A stretch of DNA of 64,000 nt, from the NCBI RefSeq assembly GCF_001421325.1, contig NZ_LMJY01000001.1, positions 255,501 to 319,500 on the forward strand, in the 5' to 3' direction. Both the position numbers and the translations under genes were made by a program. The first letter of the stretch is position 1, and each line of letters starts with the position of its first letter. This document shows, piece after piece, positions 26,165-36,053 of this stretch. Source of the stretch: Novosphingobium sp. Leaf2 (GTDB lineage Bacteria; Pseudomonadota; Alphaproteobacteria; Sphingomonadales; Sphingomonadaceae). The notes beneath the pieces are model-generated. The model saw nothing but the letters and a program-made list of their open reading frames with translations, made no database searches and had not been told where the DNA came from.

Positions 26165-26224
26165 CGGGTATTGGCTTTCTATGACTTTGGCCAATGAACG
26201 CCGCAGTTGCGTGCGCGTTTCCGA

Positions 26225-28066
26225 TCATGCGCGATACAAAGCGTCCAGCCTGGCGCCGTAACGCTCTTTCAGCTTGTGCCGGCGCACTTTCAGGCTGGGT
26301 GTCATTTCCTCATTGTCGATCGAGAACGGCTCCTCGGCAAAGGCGAACTGGCGGACCTTCTCAGTGACGGAAAGGTCGGCGTTGACCCGGTCGATTGCGG
26401 TGCGAAGGGCGGTGCGAAAGGCGGGAAGATCCTGCAGTTTGCGAAAGTCGAAAACCTCGCCGTTGTCCCGCGTCCATTGCAAAGCCCAATCGGCATCCGG
26501 CACGATTAGCCCGACCACGTAAGGCCTGCGATCCCCGGAAACCATGGCTTGCGCGATCTCCGGCTGCAGGGTGAGCATCGATTCGATCTTCTGGGGCGAG
26601 ACGTTGTCGCCCTTGTCGTTCACGATCATGTCCTTCTTGCGGTCGGTGATCGCGATGCGCCCCTGGCTGTCGATATGGCCGATGTCTCCGGTGTGCAGCC
26701 AGCCATCTTTCAGCACGTTGGCGGTTGCCGCCTCGTTCTGCCAATAGCCGTTCATCACCAGTTCGCCGCGCACCAGGATTTCGCCGTCAGCGGCGATGCG
26801 CACCTCCACCCCGCGCAGGGGTGGGCCGACCGTTTCGAATTTCACGCCGGCAGCCGGGCGATTGCAACTTATGATAGGACCGGCCTCGGTCTGCCCATAA
26901 CCCTGCAGCAGCGTGAGCCCCATCGCCTCGAAGAATACGCCGATCTCCGGGTTTAGCGGCGCGCCGCCCGAAACCAGCGCTTTCATCCGGCCTCCGAACC
27001 GCGCGCGGACCTTTGGCCGCAAGGTGCGCTCAATCAGCAGGTTGAGCGGATAGTCGATCAGGCGCCGCTTGCCGGCCTGGCTGCGCTGGCCGCCGCCGAT
27101 CGCCCATTCCATCAGCCGGGCGGGGATCGCACCCTGTTTTTCCACCTGCTTCATGATGCGCGTGCGCAGCACTTCGAACAGGCGCGGGACGACCACCATC
27201 ACGGTGGGCCGCACCTCCTCGATATTGGCGGCAAGCTTGTCCAAGCCTTCAGAATAGTAGATCTCCCCGCCAAGGCCGATGGGCAGCCACTGGCCGCCGG
27301 TGTGCTCGTAAGCATGGCTGAGCGGCAGGAAGGACAGGAATATCTCGCGCTTGCCATCCCCGGCTGGTCCGCCCTTGTCCCACCCGAAATCCTCAGCGAT
27401 GATTTGCGCGGCGCCCGCCACATTGGACAGCAGCATGCCGTGATGCTGGCGCACCCCGCGCGGCGCGCCGCCGGTGCCGCTGGTGTAGATGATGCAGGCC
27501 AGGTCCTGCCGGCCGATCGCGGCGATGCGGCGTTCCATCCCTGCGCGCGCGTTCCCGGCATCGCCGCGTAGCAGGTCGTCCCACACATGCGTCTCGAAGG
27601 CGCCGCCCTGCATCGGGGCCAGCGGCTCCATGCCGATGACGTGCTTGCACAGGTCCGTCTGGACGATGGCGGGCAGCAGCACCCGGCCCAGCTTTGCGGT
27701 GGAGACGATGGCCGCGCGCGCGCCGGAATTTTCAAGGATGTGGATATGATCGCGGGTGGTGTTGGTGGTGTAGGTCGGCACGGTCACGCAGCCTGCCGCC
27801 ATGATCGCAAGGTCGGCCAGGCACCATTCAGGCCGGTTTTCAGACACGATCAGCACCCGGTCGCCTGGCTTGAGACCCAGCTGAAGCAGGGACTGCGCAA
27901 TCAGCGCAACTTGGCGCGCAGCCTCCGCCCAACTGACCGCCTGCCACTGGTCGCTGCGCTTGACCCGCAACATGGGCGCGTCGCCCAGGTGTGCGGCGCG
28001 TTGCAGGAACAGCGCCACGATGTTCGGGCTCCGGTCGAAATCCGCCAGCTCCATGACCGCCCCCAT
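26225..28066 (-). CDS. Long-chain acyl-CoA synthetase (AMP-binding)
   Basis: A ~613-residue ANL-superfamily ligase that activates fatty acids to acyl-AMP and then acyl-CoA. The P-loop reads IIYTSGTGGAPRGV (Lys replaced by Arg compared with the common PKGV). LQGYGQTEAGP is the A4/A5 region, LHTGDIGHID the hinge region, and ITDRKKDMIV the C-domain hinge. The C-terminal ATP lysine region is MTPSLKVRR. Start is uncertain between TTG 28078, ATG 28066 and ATG 28054; 28066 follows GAAGAGG. Confidence 0.92.
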   Translation of the reverse strand: MGAVMELADFDRSPNIVALFLQRAAHLGDAPMLRVKRSDQWQAVSWAEAARQVALIAQSLLQLGLKPGDRVLIVSENRPEWCLADLAIMAAGCVTVPTYTTNTTRDHIHILENSGARAAIVSTAKLGRVLLPAIVQTDLCKHVIGMEPLAPMQGGAFETHVWDDLLRGDAGNARAGMERRIAAIGRQDLACIIYTSGTGGAPRGVRQHHGMLLSNVAGAAQIIAEDFGWDKGGPAGDGKREIFLSFLPLSHAYEHTGGQWLPIGLGGEIYYSEGLDKLAANIEEVRPTVMVVVPRLFEVLRTRIMKQVEKQGAIPARLMEWAIGGGQRSQAGKRRLIDYPLNLLIERTLRPKVRARFGGRMKALVSGGAPLNPEIGVFFEAMGLTLLQGYGQTEAGPIISCNRPAAGVKFETVGPPLRGVEVRIAADGEILVRGELVMNGYWQNEAATANVLKDGWLHTGDIGHIDSQGRIAITDRKKDMIVNDKGDNVSPQKIESMLTLQPEIAQAMVSGDRRPYVVGLIVPDADWALQWTRDNGEVFDFRKLQDLPAFRTALRTAIDRVNADLSVTEKVRQFAFAEEPFSIDNEEMTPSLKVRRHKLKERYGARLDALYRA

Positions 28067-28126
28067 ATCCTCTTCCAACTCCTCTGCTTGGCAAACGCCC
28101 GGTCCACCAGCCGGTTGCAGCGATGC

Positions 28127-29167
28127 TCAGCCCGTGCCCACGGCTTGCGCTATCGAGGAAAAGCCATCGCGCGCCATGCGCGCCGCCAATCCCTTGCAGA
28201 TGGACCTGGCGATCCCCGGGCCTCCATATACCATCGCGCTGTAAAGCTGGATGACACTGGCCCCGGCGCGGATGCGGGCCCAGGCATCGTCTGCATTGGC
28301 GATGCCGCCCACGCCCACAAGCGGCACGGCGCCGCCCGTGGCGGTGCGAAAATCCCGCAGCCGTTGCTGGGCCAGATCGCGCAAGGGTGCGCCGGACAGG
28401 CCCCCCGTTTCGCCGGCATGGGCCGAGGCCAGGGCGGGGCGCGAAATGGTGGTGTTGGATACGATGAGCGCGCCCAGCCGCTGGTCGATGGCAATGCGCG
28501 CAATGGCATCAATGTCCGCCAGCTCCAGATCGGGCGCCACCTTGAGGAAGATCGGCGGCCCGACTTTCCCGCACACGGCATCGCGCGCCTCCGTCACGGC
28601 GTCAAGCAAGCCGATCAGCGCCGATTCGTCCTGCAATGCGCGCAGTCCCGGCGTATTGGGGCTGGAGATGTTGACCGCCAGATAGCTCGCCAGCGGGGCC
28701 ATGCGCCGGGTCATGATCGCATAATCAGCAACGCGATCGGACGAATCCTTGTTCGCGCCGATGTTGATCCCCACCACCCCGCCGCGTGCCTTGCGCTGGC
28801 TGAGCCGGGCGAACGCGGCATCCGCCCCGCCGTTGTTGAAGCCCATCCGGTTGATGACCGCGCGGTCCTCCACCAACCGGAACAGGCGCGGTTTCGGGTT
28901 GCCGGCCTGAGGCAGCGGCGTGATCGATCCCACTTCCACAAAGCCGAAGCCCAGCCCCAGCAAGGCATCGGGCACCTCGCCGTCCTTGTCGAACCCGGCG
29001 GCCATGCCAACGGGATTGGGAAACGCCAAGCCGGCAACGCTCGTGGCCAGCATGGGGAACGGCGCGGGCGTGAGCCAGGGCGAGCGCCTCAGCGCCTGCA
29101 GCGCCAGGCCATGGGCGCGCTCGGCGTCGATTCGGAACAGGGCGGGCTTGAGCAGGGAATATAGCAC
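28127..29167 (-). CDS. pyrD: Dihydroorotate dehydrogenase (quinone)
   Basis: A 346-residue class 2 membrane-associated flavoenzyme for the fourth step of pyrimidine synthesis. The N-terminal membrane helix pair matches the class 2 start (LYSLLKPALFRIDAERAHGLAL). Marks are GMAAGFDKDGEVPDALLGLGFGFVEVGSITP, NRMGFNN, the catalytic-serine region VNISSPNTPGLR and VGVGGI. GTG 29167 gives the family-typical start, directly after a run of eight C on the coding strand; ATG 29221 or TTG 29281 are in frame but add non-conserved residues. Confidence 0.93.
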   Translation of the reverse strand: MLYSLLKPALFRIDAERAHGLALQALRRSPWLTPAPFPMLATSVAGLAFPNPVGMAAGFDKDGEVPDALLGLGFGFVEVGSITPLPQAGNPKPRLFRLVEDRAVINRMGFNNGGADAAFARLSQRKARGGVVGINIGANKDSSDRVADYAIMTRRMAPLASYLAVNISSPNTPGLRALQDESALIGLLDAVTEARDAVCGKVGPPIFLKVAPDLELADIDAIARIAIDQRLGALIVSNTTISRPALASAHAGETGGLSGAPLRDLAQQRLRDFRTATGGAVPLVGVGGIANADDAWARIRAGASVIQLYSAMVYGGPGIARSICKGLAARMARDGFSSIAQAVGTG

Positions 29168-29274
29168 GGGGGGGGCATACCCACGCGCACGGCGCGGCTC
29201 AAACCTTCTTTCCTGCTGCATCTGCGAAATGAAATTGCGAATTCTACGCAAAGCTACGAGGATGGTGTCGCGTT

Positions 29275-29401
29275 TATACAATGAATCGCACGATCAGAGG
29301 CATAGACAGGCGCTGCGACCCGAAGGGCTTGCAGCTTCGCGCTCAAGTTCTTTATTACCTTTAAAGGCGGTTTCCGGCTTGGCTGGAGATCGCCTTTTTT
29401 T
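29275..29401 (+). ncRNA. Candidate small RNA ending in an intrinsic terminator
   Basis: A plus-strand unit with no plus-strand gene before it for more than 4 kb. TATACA at 29275-29280 could be a -10 box, placing a start near 29286. A hairpin follows at 29312-29335 (GCTGC/GCAGC enclosing CCC-GAA-GGG). The 3' end is a strong terminator: AAAGGCG (29363-29369) pairs with CGCCTTT (29391-29397), with an inner hairpin TCCGGC/GCTGGA, then T7 (29395-29401). Predicted length is ~115 nt. No -35 box is convincing. It may instead be a leader-type element of the suf operon. Confidence 0.45.
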
Positions 29402-29444
29402 CGTCTGCGACCATCCGGGGTGGTCGGAGGTTGGCACAAGGGCA

Positions 29445-29473
29445 TTGAAACCGGCTAAAACTTCCCCTAGATG
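29445..29473 (+). promoter_or_regulatory. Predicted promoter of the suf operon
   Basis: TTGAAA (29445-29450) and TAGATG (29468-29473) are separated by 17 bp, a sigma-70-type layout, and lie 75-103 bp before the regulator start codon. The inverted repeat at 29474-29498 begins directly after the -10 box. Confidence 0.5.
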
Positions 29474-29498
29474 AAATCGGAATTATTTGATCCGATTT
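29474..29498. promoter_or_regulatory. Inverted repeat, putative operator of the suf regulator
   Basis: AAATCGGA (29474-29481) and TCCGATTT (29491-29498) form perfect 8-bp arms across 9 bp. The position at the predicted transcription start suggests repression by a dimeric regulator, most simply the Rrf2 protein encoded immediately downstream. Confidence 0.5.
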
Positions 29499-29547
29499 AG
29501 CGCCCAGTTGAGTCGGCGATATAGCAACAAGGTTCGCGAGCCCCGCA

Positions 29548-29988
29548 ATGCGCCTTTCCAGCATGGCAGATTATGCCGTCATCGTCATGTCGGCGGCGGC
29601 GCGGCATTGCGGCACCTGTTCGCTGATCGAAAGCGCGGGCGGGCGCCGAGCGCGGATATCCGCAGCCCAGCTCGCCGCCGAAACCGGTTTGCCTACGCCT
29701 ACCGTGCAAAAACTGGTGAGCAAGCTGACGGCGGCAGGCCTGATGCGCACCTCGCGCGGCGTTGGTGGCGGCTTGCGGCTGGCACGCCCCCCGTCGGCCA
29801 TTTCGCTGGCCGATATCGTTGAGGCGGTCGATGGGCCCATTGCTCTGACCACCTGCATGGACCGGGTGAAAAGTGACTGCACGCTGGAGCAAAGCTGCCA
29901 CGTGAAAAGCCACTGGCCGCAAGTGAACGCCGCCGTGCGCGGTGCGCTCGCCCAGGTTGCGCTGACCCAGCTCGTCGAGGAAGTGTGA
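29548..29988 (+). CDS. Rrf2 family transcriptional regulator of the SUF system
   Basis: A 146-residue winged-helix regulator. It starts [14 protein letters not shown], has the recognition helix in [13 protein letters not shown] and the wing [16 protein letters not shown]. Three cysteines of the Fe-S ligand loop are present ([16 protein letters not shown], residues ~110-125), so it can probably sense Fe-S status like IscR. It is the first gene of the suf operon, one base before sufB, and most likely autoregulates. The family in this context is often called the SUF system Fe-S cluster assembly regulator. Confidence 0.9.
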   Translation: MRLSSMADYAVIVMSAAARHCGTCSLIESAGGRRARISAAQLAAETGLPTPTVQKLVSKLTAAGLMRTSRGVGGGLRLARPPSAISLADIVEAVDGPIALTTCMDRVKSDCTLEQSCHVKSHWPQVNAAVRGALAQVALTQLVEEV

Positions 29989-29989
29989 G

Positions 29990-31483
<1,494 letters not shown>

Positions 31484-31523
31484 ACCCTGCATGCCGACTA
31501 TGAATGATGAAGGACAAGCATCC

Positions 31524-32018
31524 ATGACCGCCGCTCGCAAGACACTCGGCGTCAGCCTCGCGGCGGGCACGCCCAAGGCGGACGCCAAGGCCAGCTTTGC
31601 CGTAACTGGCGCGCGGCTGGAGACGCTGAAGGAACGCGCGCGCGATCAGCGCCGCAACCCGACCGAGGCGCAGAAAGCCTTGTGGGCGCAGCTGTCCGGC
31701 TCGAAGCTGGGCGGGGTCAAGTTCATCCGCCAGTCCGTTGTCGGCTCGGCGATCGTCGATTTCGCCTGCCCGTCGCGCTGGATCGTAATTCAGTTGAGCG
31801 CCGAGGATTCCAACCCCGACGTGAACGAGCTGCAGGACCGCAAGCTGACCGAAGTGGGCATCCGCGTGCTGCGCTTTTCAGAGGATGAGGTGACCGGCAA
31901 CGTCACCAGCGTGGTGCGCGAAATCGAAACCGAACTTGCCGTGCCGTTCGACAAGCGCAGCGCCCGCCGCAAGGCTGGAACGCGCCCTGCCAGCGCCTTT
32001 ATGAGCGACGAGGGATAA
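31524..32018 (+). CDS. DUF559 domain protein in suf operon, degenerate nuclease fold
   Basis: A 164-residue protein with a DUF559 (Vsr-like endonuclease fold) domain at residues ~37-135: NPTEAQKALWAQLSG, KLGGVKFIRQ, SAIVDFACPSRWIVIQL, GIRVLRF. The first acidic residue (D79 in IVDF) is kept, but the usual I-E-L-D-G-x-Q-H catalytic segment reads IQLSAEDSN, losing the Glu and Asp. Nuclease activity is therefore unlikely. ATG 31524 has GAAGGA at 9 nt; ATG 31491 and 31500 are possible earlier starts. It sits between sufB and sufC with matching composition, so it is an established part of the operon. Function unknown. Confidence 0.85.
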   Translation: MTAARKTLGVSLAAGTPKADAKASFAVTGARLETLKERARDQRRNPTEAQKALWAQLSGSKLGGVKFIRQSVVGSAIVDFACPSRWIVIQLSAEDSNPDVNELQDRKLTEVGIRVLRFSEDEVTGNVTSVVREIETELAVPFDKRSARRKAGTRPASAFMSDEG

Positions 32019-32021
32019 ACC

Positions 32022-32777
32022 ATGCTCACGATACACAATCTTCAGGCCACCGTCGCCGACAAGCCGATCCTCAAGGGATTGTCGCTCACCATCAACGCTG
32101 GTGAAATCCACGCGATCATGGGGCCCAACGGCGCCGGCAAGTCCACGCTGGGCTACACCTTGGGCGGTCGCCCCGGTTATGACGTGACCGGCGGGACCGT
32201 GGACTTTTTGGGCCAAGACTTGCTGGAATTGGAACCGCACGAACGCGCGGCGACCGGCCTGTTCCTGGGTTTCCAGTACCCGGTGGAAATCCCCGGCGTT
32301 TCGTTCGTCCAGTTCCTGCGCGAAGCGGCGAACGCGCAGCGCAAGGGCCGCGGCGAAGAGCCGCTGTCCGGCGGTGAGTTCCTGAAGCTGGCGCGCGAAA
32401 AGGCGGGCCTGCTGCGCATGGACATGGACATGCTCAAGCGCCCGGTGAACGTGGGCTTCTCCGGCGGTGAAAAGAAGCGCGCCGAGATGGTGCAGATGGG
32501 CATCCTCGATCCCCGGCTGGCGATCCTCGACGAGACCGATTCCGGCCTCGACATCGATGCGCTGCGGATCTGCGGCGAGGGCATCAACGCGATCATGCGC
32601 AAGCCTGACAAGGCAGTGCTGCTGATCACCCACTACCAGCGGCTGCTCGATTACGTGAAGCCGGACTTCGTGCACGTTCTTGCGGCAGGGCGCATCGTCA
32701 AGTCCGGCGGGGCCGACCTTGCCCTGCGCCTGGAAGAAGAAGGTTACGAGGCGGTGGTGCAAGAGACGGCGGCATGA
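32022..32777 (+). CDS. sufC: Fe-S cluster assembly ATPase SufC
   Basis: A 251-residue ABC-type ATPase that powers the SufBCD scaffold. Walker A is GPNGAGKST, the signature is FSGGEKKRAEM, Walker B and the following Glu/Asp are LAILDETDSGLD, and the switch His is in LLITHYQRLL. GAGGGATAAACC precedes ATG 32022. Its stop codon overlaps the sufD start (ATGA). Confidence 0.97.
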   Translation: MLTIHNLQATVADKPILKGLSLTINAGEIHAIMGPNGAGKSTLGYTLGGRPGYDVTGGTVDFLGQDLLELEPHERAATGLFLGFQYPVEIPGVSFVQFLREAANAQRKGRGEEPLSGGEFLKLAREKAGLLRMDMDMLKRPVNVGFSGGEKKRAEMVQMGILDPRLAILDETDSGLDIDALRICGEGINAIMRKPDKAVLLITHYQRLLDYVKPDFVHVLAAGRIVKSGGADLALRLEEEGYEAVVQETAA

Positions 32778-33511
32778 ACGTCGCAATGACCCTGCCCACC
32801 CGCAAGCACGAGGATTTCCGCTATTCGGACCTCGCAGCGCTGGAAAGCGTGTGGCCGATCCCGACGCAGGAGATCGTCGTTGCCGATGGCGCAAGTGACA
32901 CGCTGCAGATCGTCGAGACCGGCGCGGGCGCGGTGGCGCGCCATGTGTCGATCACCCTTGGCAAAGGCGCAAAGTTCGACCTTCGCATCTTGAGCGGCGG
33001 CCCGTCCTATGGCCGCATCGCCATCGACGTGCGGCTGGCCGATGACGCGGACTTCACGCTGGGCGCGGCACAACTGGCGGCCGGGGCGGAGACGCTGGAG
33101 ATCGTCACCGAGGTGACCCACACCGGGCTGAACGCCACATCGGCGCAGATCGTGCGCACGGTGCTGGCCGGCAAATCGGTCGGCACGTACCTGGGCCGGA
33201 TCGCTGTGGCGCGCGGGGCGGACGGCACCGATGCCGGGCAATCCGTGCGAGCCATGCTGCTGGAGCGCACCGCGACCGCCAACGCCCGGCCCGAGCTTGA
33301 AATCTACGCCGACGACGTCAAGGCCGCGCATGGCTGCGCCGTGGGCGAACTGGATGCCCAAGGGCTGTTCTATCTGATGTCACGCGGGCTCACCCCGGCG
33401 CAAGCCAAGCGGCTGATGCTGCAGGCGTTCATCGCCGAGGCGTTCACCGGTGCGCCGGACGAGGCGACGCTGAGCGCGGCAGCGCTGGCCCGGCTGGAGG
33501 CGATCCTGTGA
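32774..33511 (+). CDS. sufD: Fe-S cluster assembly protein SufD
   Basis: A 245-residue SufB-paralogous scaffold subunit that pairs with SufB. It is short for the family because the N-terminal region is reduced, beginning with PTRKHEDFRYSDL. The C-terminal block EIYADDVKAAHGCAVGELDAQGLFYLMSRGL contains the conserved cysteine and the SufD signature. It overlaps sufC upstream (ATGA) and sufS downstream (GTGA). Confidence 0.95.
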   Translation: MNVAMTLPTRKHEDFRYSDLAALESVWPIPTQEIVVADGASDTLQIVETGAGAVARHVSITLGKGAKFDLRILSGGPSYGRIAIDVRLADDADFTLGAAQLAAGAETLEIVTEVTHTGLNATSAQIVRTVLAGKSVGTYLGRIAVARGADGTDAGQSVRAMLLERTATANARPELEIYADDVKAAHGCAVGELDAQGLFYLMSRGLTPAQAKRLMLQAFIAEAFTGAPDEATLSAAALARLEAIL

Positions 33512-34707
33512 CGACCGATACCGTACAACGCACGCTCAAGGACCAGTTCCCCGGGCTGGCGGACAACTGGCACTATCTGGACACCGCCGCCACGGCGCAA
33601 AAGCCGCAAGCGGTGATCGACGCCACGGTGCACGCGATGGGCGCGAATTACGCCACCGTTCATCGCGGTGTTTACGCGCGCTCGGCAGACATGACGGTGG
33701 CTTTCGAGGCCGCGCGCCGACGCACCGCCGCGTTCCTGAACGCGCACGAGGACGAAATCGTCTTTACCCGTGGCGCCACGGAATCGATCAATCTGGTGGC
33801 GCAAAGCTGGGCTGCCGAAAACTTGCGTGCAGGCGATCGCATTCTGGTGTCCTTGCTAGAGCATCACTCCAACATCGTGCCGTGGCAGCTGCTGCGCGGC
33901 GGGGTGGCGATCGATGTGTGCCCGCTCACCCCGGATGGGCGGATCGATCTCGACGCGGCGGAACGGATGCTTACCCCGGCGCACAAGCTGGTGGCCTTTG
34001 CGCATGTGTCCAACGTTCTGGGATCGGTGCTGGACGTTGCCCGCGCGGCGAAGTTGGCGCACGCCGTGGGCGCGAAACTGCTGATCGACGGATGCCAGGC
34101 CGCCCCGCGTCTGGCGCTGGACATGCTCGCGCTGGATTGCGATTTCTACGCGTTTTCCGCTCATAAACTCTATGGCCCCACCGGCATCGGCGTGCTGTGG
34201 GCGCGCAAGGCGATCCTTGACGCGATGCCGCCGTGGCAGGGCGGAGGGTCGATGATCGACAAGGTCACCTTCGAAAAGACCACTTTCGCGCCCGCGCCCC
34301 AGCGGTTCGAGGCGGGCACGCCCAACATCGTGGAGGCGATCGGCATGGCCGCGGCGATGGACTGGCTTGCCGGCATCGGGCTTGACCGTGCCGAGCGTCA
34401 TGAGCGCGAACTTGCCGCCGTGTTGCGCGCCGAACTGCGCAAACGCAACGATGTGACCGTGTTCGGCCCGGAAGACGGGCTTGGCATCGTCAGTTTTGCG
34501 CTGGACGGGGTGCATCCGCACGACCTTGGCACCATATTGGACGAGGAAGGCGTGGCGATCCGTGCCGGGCATCACTGCGCACAACCGCTGATGGAACATC
34601 TGGGCGTGCCCGCCACGGCGCGGGCCAGCTTCGGCCTCTACAGCGACGAAACAGATATCGAAGCGCTCCTGAAAGGGATTGAGCGCACCAGGAGAATTTT
34701 TGGATGA
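33508..34707 (+). CDS. sufS: Cysteine desulfurase SufS
   Basis: A 399-residue class II PLP enzyme that removes sulphur from cysteine for SufBCD. The PLP lysine is in FSAHKLYGPTGIGVLW, preceded by the pyridine-nitrogen Asp region LLIDGCQAAP. The catalytic Cys lies in GIRAGHHCAQPLM and is followed by RASFGLYS. The start is GTG 33508, overlapping the sufD stop; the end overlaps sufT. Confidence 0.97.
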   Translation: MTTDTVQRTLKDQFPGLADNWHYLDTAATAQKPQAVIDATVHAMGANYATVHRGVYARSADMTVAFEAARRRTAAFLNAHEDEIVFTRGATESINLVAQSWAAENLRAGDRILVSLLEHHSNIVPWQLLRGGVAIDVCPLTPDGRIDLDAAERMLTPAHKLVAFAHVSNVLGSVLDVARAAKLAHAVGAKLLIDGCQAAPRLALDMLALDCDFYAFSAHKLYGPTGIGVLWARKAILDAMPPWQGGGSMIDKVTFEKTTFAPAPQRFEAGTPNIVEAIGMAAAMDWLAGIGLDRAERHERELAAVLRAELRKRNDVTVFGPEDGLGIVSFALDGVHPHDLGTILDEEGVAIRAGHHCAQPLMEHLGVPATARASFGLYSDETDIEALLKGIERTRRIFG

Positions 34708-35180
34708 ACGACGAGAAGCCCAACTTCAGCGTCGAGCATGTAGACGCCGCTCCGCCGCCGCCGCGCGCCCGCGTGGACGATGCGGCGCCGCCTGCCGACA
34801 GTGGTGAGCGCAAGCGCGATTACCTGGCCGGGTTCCTGGCGGAAGCGCCGGCGGACCAGAACCCTGCGGAGCCGGGCGGCGCGATCTACGAAGGCGTGAT
34901 CCAAGCGCTGAAGGAAATCTTCGACCCTGAAATTCCGGTCAACATCTACGATCTGGGGCTGATTTACGGCGTCGAGGTATCTCCCGATGCGTCGGTCGCG
35001 GTGATGATGACGCTCACCACGCCGCATTGCCCGGTTGCCGAATCGATGCCTGGCGAAGTGGAAATGCGCGTGGCGGCGGTGCCCGGTGTGCGCGACTGCG
35101 AAGTCAGCCTGGTGTGGGACCCGCCGTGGGACATGGCCAAGATGACCGACGAGGCCAAGCTGGAACTGGGGATGCTATGA
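34704..35180 (+). CDS. sufT: SUF system maturation protein, DUF59/MIP18 family
   Basis: A 158-residue protein whose C-terminal MIP18/DUF59 domain (from ~60) contains IFDPEIPVNIYDLGLIY, MMTLTTPHCPVAESMP with the reactive cysteine, and SLVWDPPWDMAKMTDEAKLELGM. SufT helps deliver clusters to client proteins. The first ~55 residues are a proline/alanine-rich extension. It overlaps sufS and the GNAT gene by 4 bp each (ATGA). Confidence 0.92.
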   Translation: MNDEKPNFSVEHVDAAPPPPRARVDDAAPPADSGERKRDYLAGFLAEAPADQNPAEPGGAIYEGVIQALKEIFDPEIPVNIYDLGLIYGVEVSPDASVAVMMTLTTPHCPVAESMPGEVEMRVAAVPGVRDCEVSLVWDPPWDMAKMTDEAKLELGML

Positions 35181-35683
35181 CCCAGGACGCTGTGCTCAAC
35201 GACATCGTGATCGCGCAGGCGGACCTGTCCGACGCTGCGGATGGCGCGGCGATCGTGCATCTGCTCGATGTCTATGCACGCGATCCGATGGGCGGCGGCG
35301 TGCCGCTGCCGGCCGACGTCAAGGAGCGGCTGGTGCCTGCGCTGGCGCAAGTGCCCGGCGCATTCGTGCTGCTGGCGCGGCTGGACGGGGAGCCTGTCGG
35401 CCTGGCCAACTGCTTCATGGGCTTTTCCACCTTCGCCGCGCGCCCCTTGGTCAACATCCATGATGTGGCGGTGGTGCCGCAGCAGCGCGGCAAAGGCGTA
35501 GCCCGCGCCCTGTTCGCCGCGATCGAGCACGAAGGGCGCAAGCGCGGCGCCTGCAAGGTCACGCTCGAAGTGTTGAGCGGCAATCATCGCGCAAAGGCGC
35601 TCTACGCAAAGCTGGGGTATGGCGATTACCAGCTCGACAGCGAATCCGGACACGCGTTGTTCTGGCAAAAGAGGTTCACATGA
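35177..35683 (+). CDS. GNAT family N-acetyltransferase inside suf operon
   Basis: A 168-residue acetyl-CoA-dependent acyltransferase. The acetyl-CoA loop is VVPQQRGKGVARALF (Q/RxxGxG/A), preceded by NIHDVAV, and the C-terminal motif is GNHRAKALYAKLGYGDY. The substrate is unknown. ATG 35177 overlaps the sufT stop and its own stop overlaps sufA, so it is tightly coupled to Fe-S genes. Longer open frame upstream lies within sufT and is ignored. Confidence 0.9.
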   Translation: MTQDAVLNDIVIAQADLSDAADGAAIVHLLDVYARDPMGGGVPLPADVKERLVPALAQVPGAFVLLARLDGEPVGLANCFMGFSTFAARPLVNIHDVAVVPQQRGKGVARALFAAIEHEGRKRGACKVTLEVLSGNHRAKALYAKLGYGDYQLDSESGHALFWQKRFT

Positions 35684-36045
35684 CCGAAACTGCAACCCGC
35701 ATCGCACGCCCCCGTCCCGCCGCGGTCGAACTGACCGCCAACGCGCAGGCGCGGATCGCCAAGCTGATGCGCGAGGCGCCCGCCGATGCCGTGGGCGTCA
35801 AGCTGTCCACCCCGCGCCGGGGCTGCTCGGGCCTAGCGTATTCGGTGGACTATGTGACGCAGGAAACGACGCTGGACGAGAAGATCGAGACACCCGGCGG
35901 CGTGTTCTACATCGACGGGGCTTCAGTGCTGTATCTGATCGGCAGCACGATGGACTGGGTGGAAGACGATTTCACCGCCGGCTTCGTGTTCAACAATCCC
36001 AACGCCAAGGGCGCCTGTGGCTGCGGAGAAAGCTTTACCGTCTGA
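35680..36045 (+). CDS. sufA: A-type Fe-S carrier protein (SufA/IscA family)
   Basis: A 121-residue carrier that transfers Fe-S clusters to targets. The three ligand cysteines are present: C in STPRRGCSGL and the pair in KGACGCGESF at the C-terminus. VDGASVLYLIGSTMDWVED-type segment is typical. GAGG precedes ATG 35680. It is the last gene of the suf run and converges on the following lipoprotein gene with only 8 bp between stops. Confidence 0.95.
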   Translation: MTETATRIARPRPAAVELTANAQARIAKLMREAPADAVGVKLSTPRRGCSGLAYSVDYVTQETTLDEKIETPGGVFYIDGASVLYLIGSTMDWVEDDFTAGFVFNNPNAKGACGCGESFTV

Positions 36046-36053
36046 CCGGTGCG

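Noticed and set aside
27587..29164. A 525-codon plus-strand frame opposite the acyl-CoA ligase and pyrD
   Set aside because: Antisense to two recognised genes, low-complexity composition.
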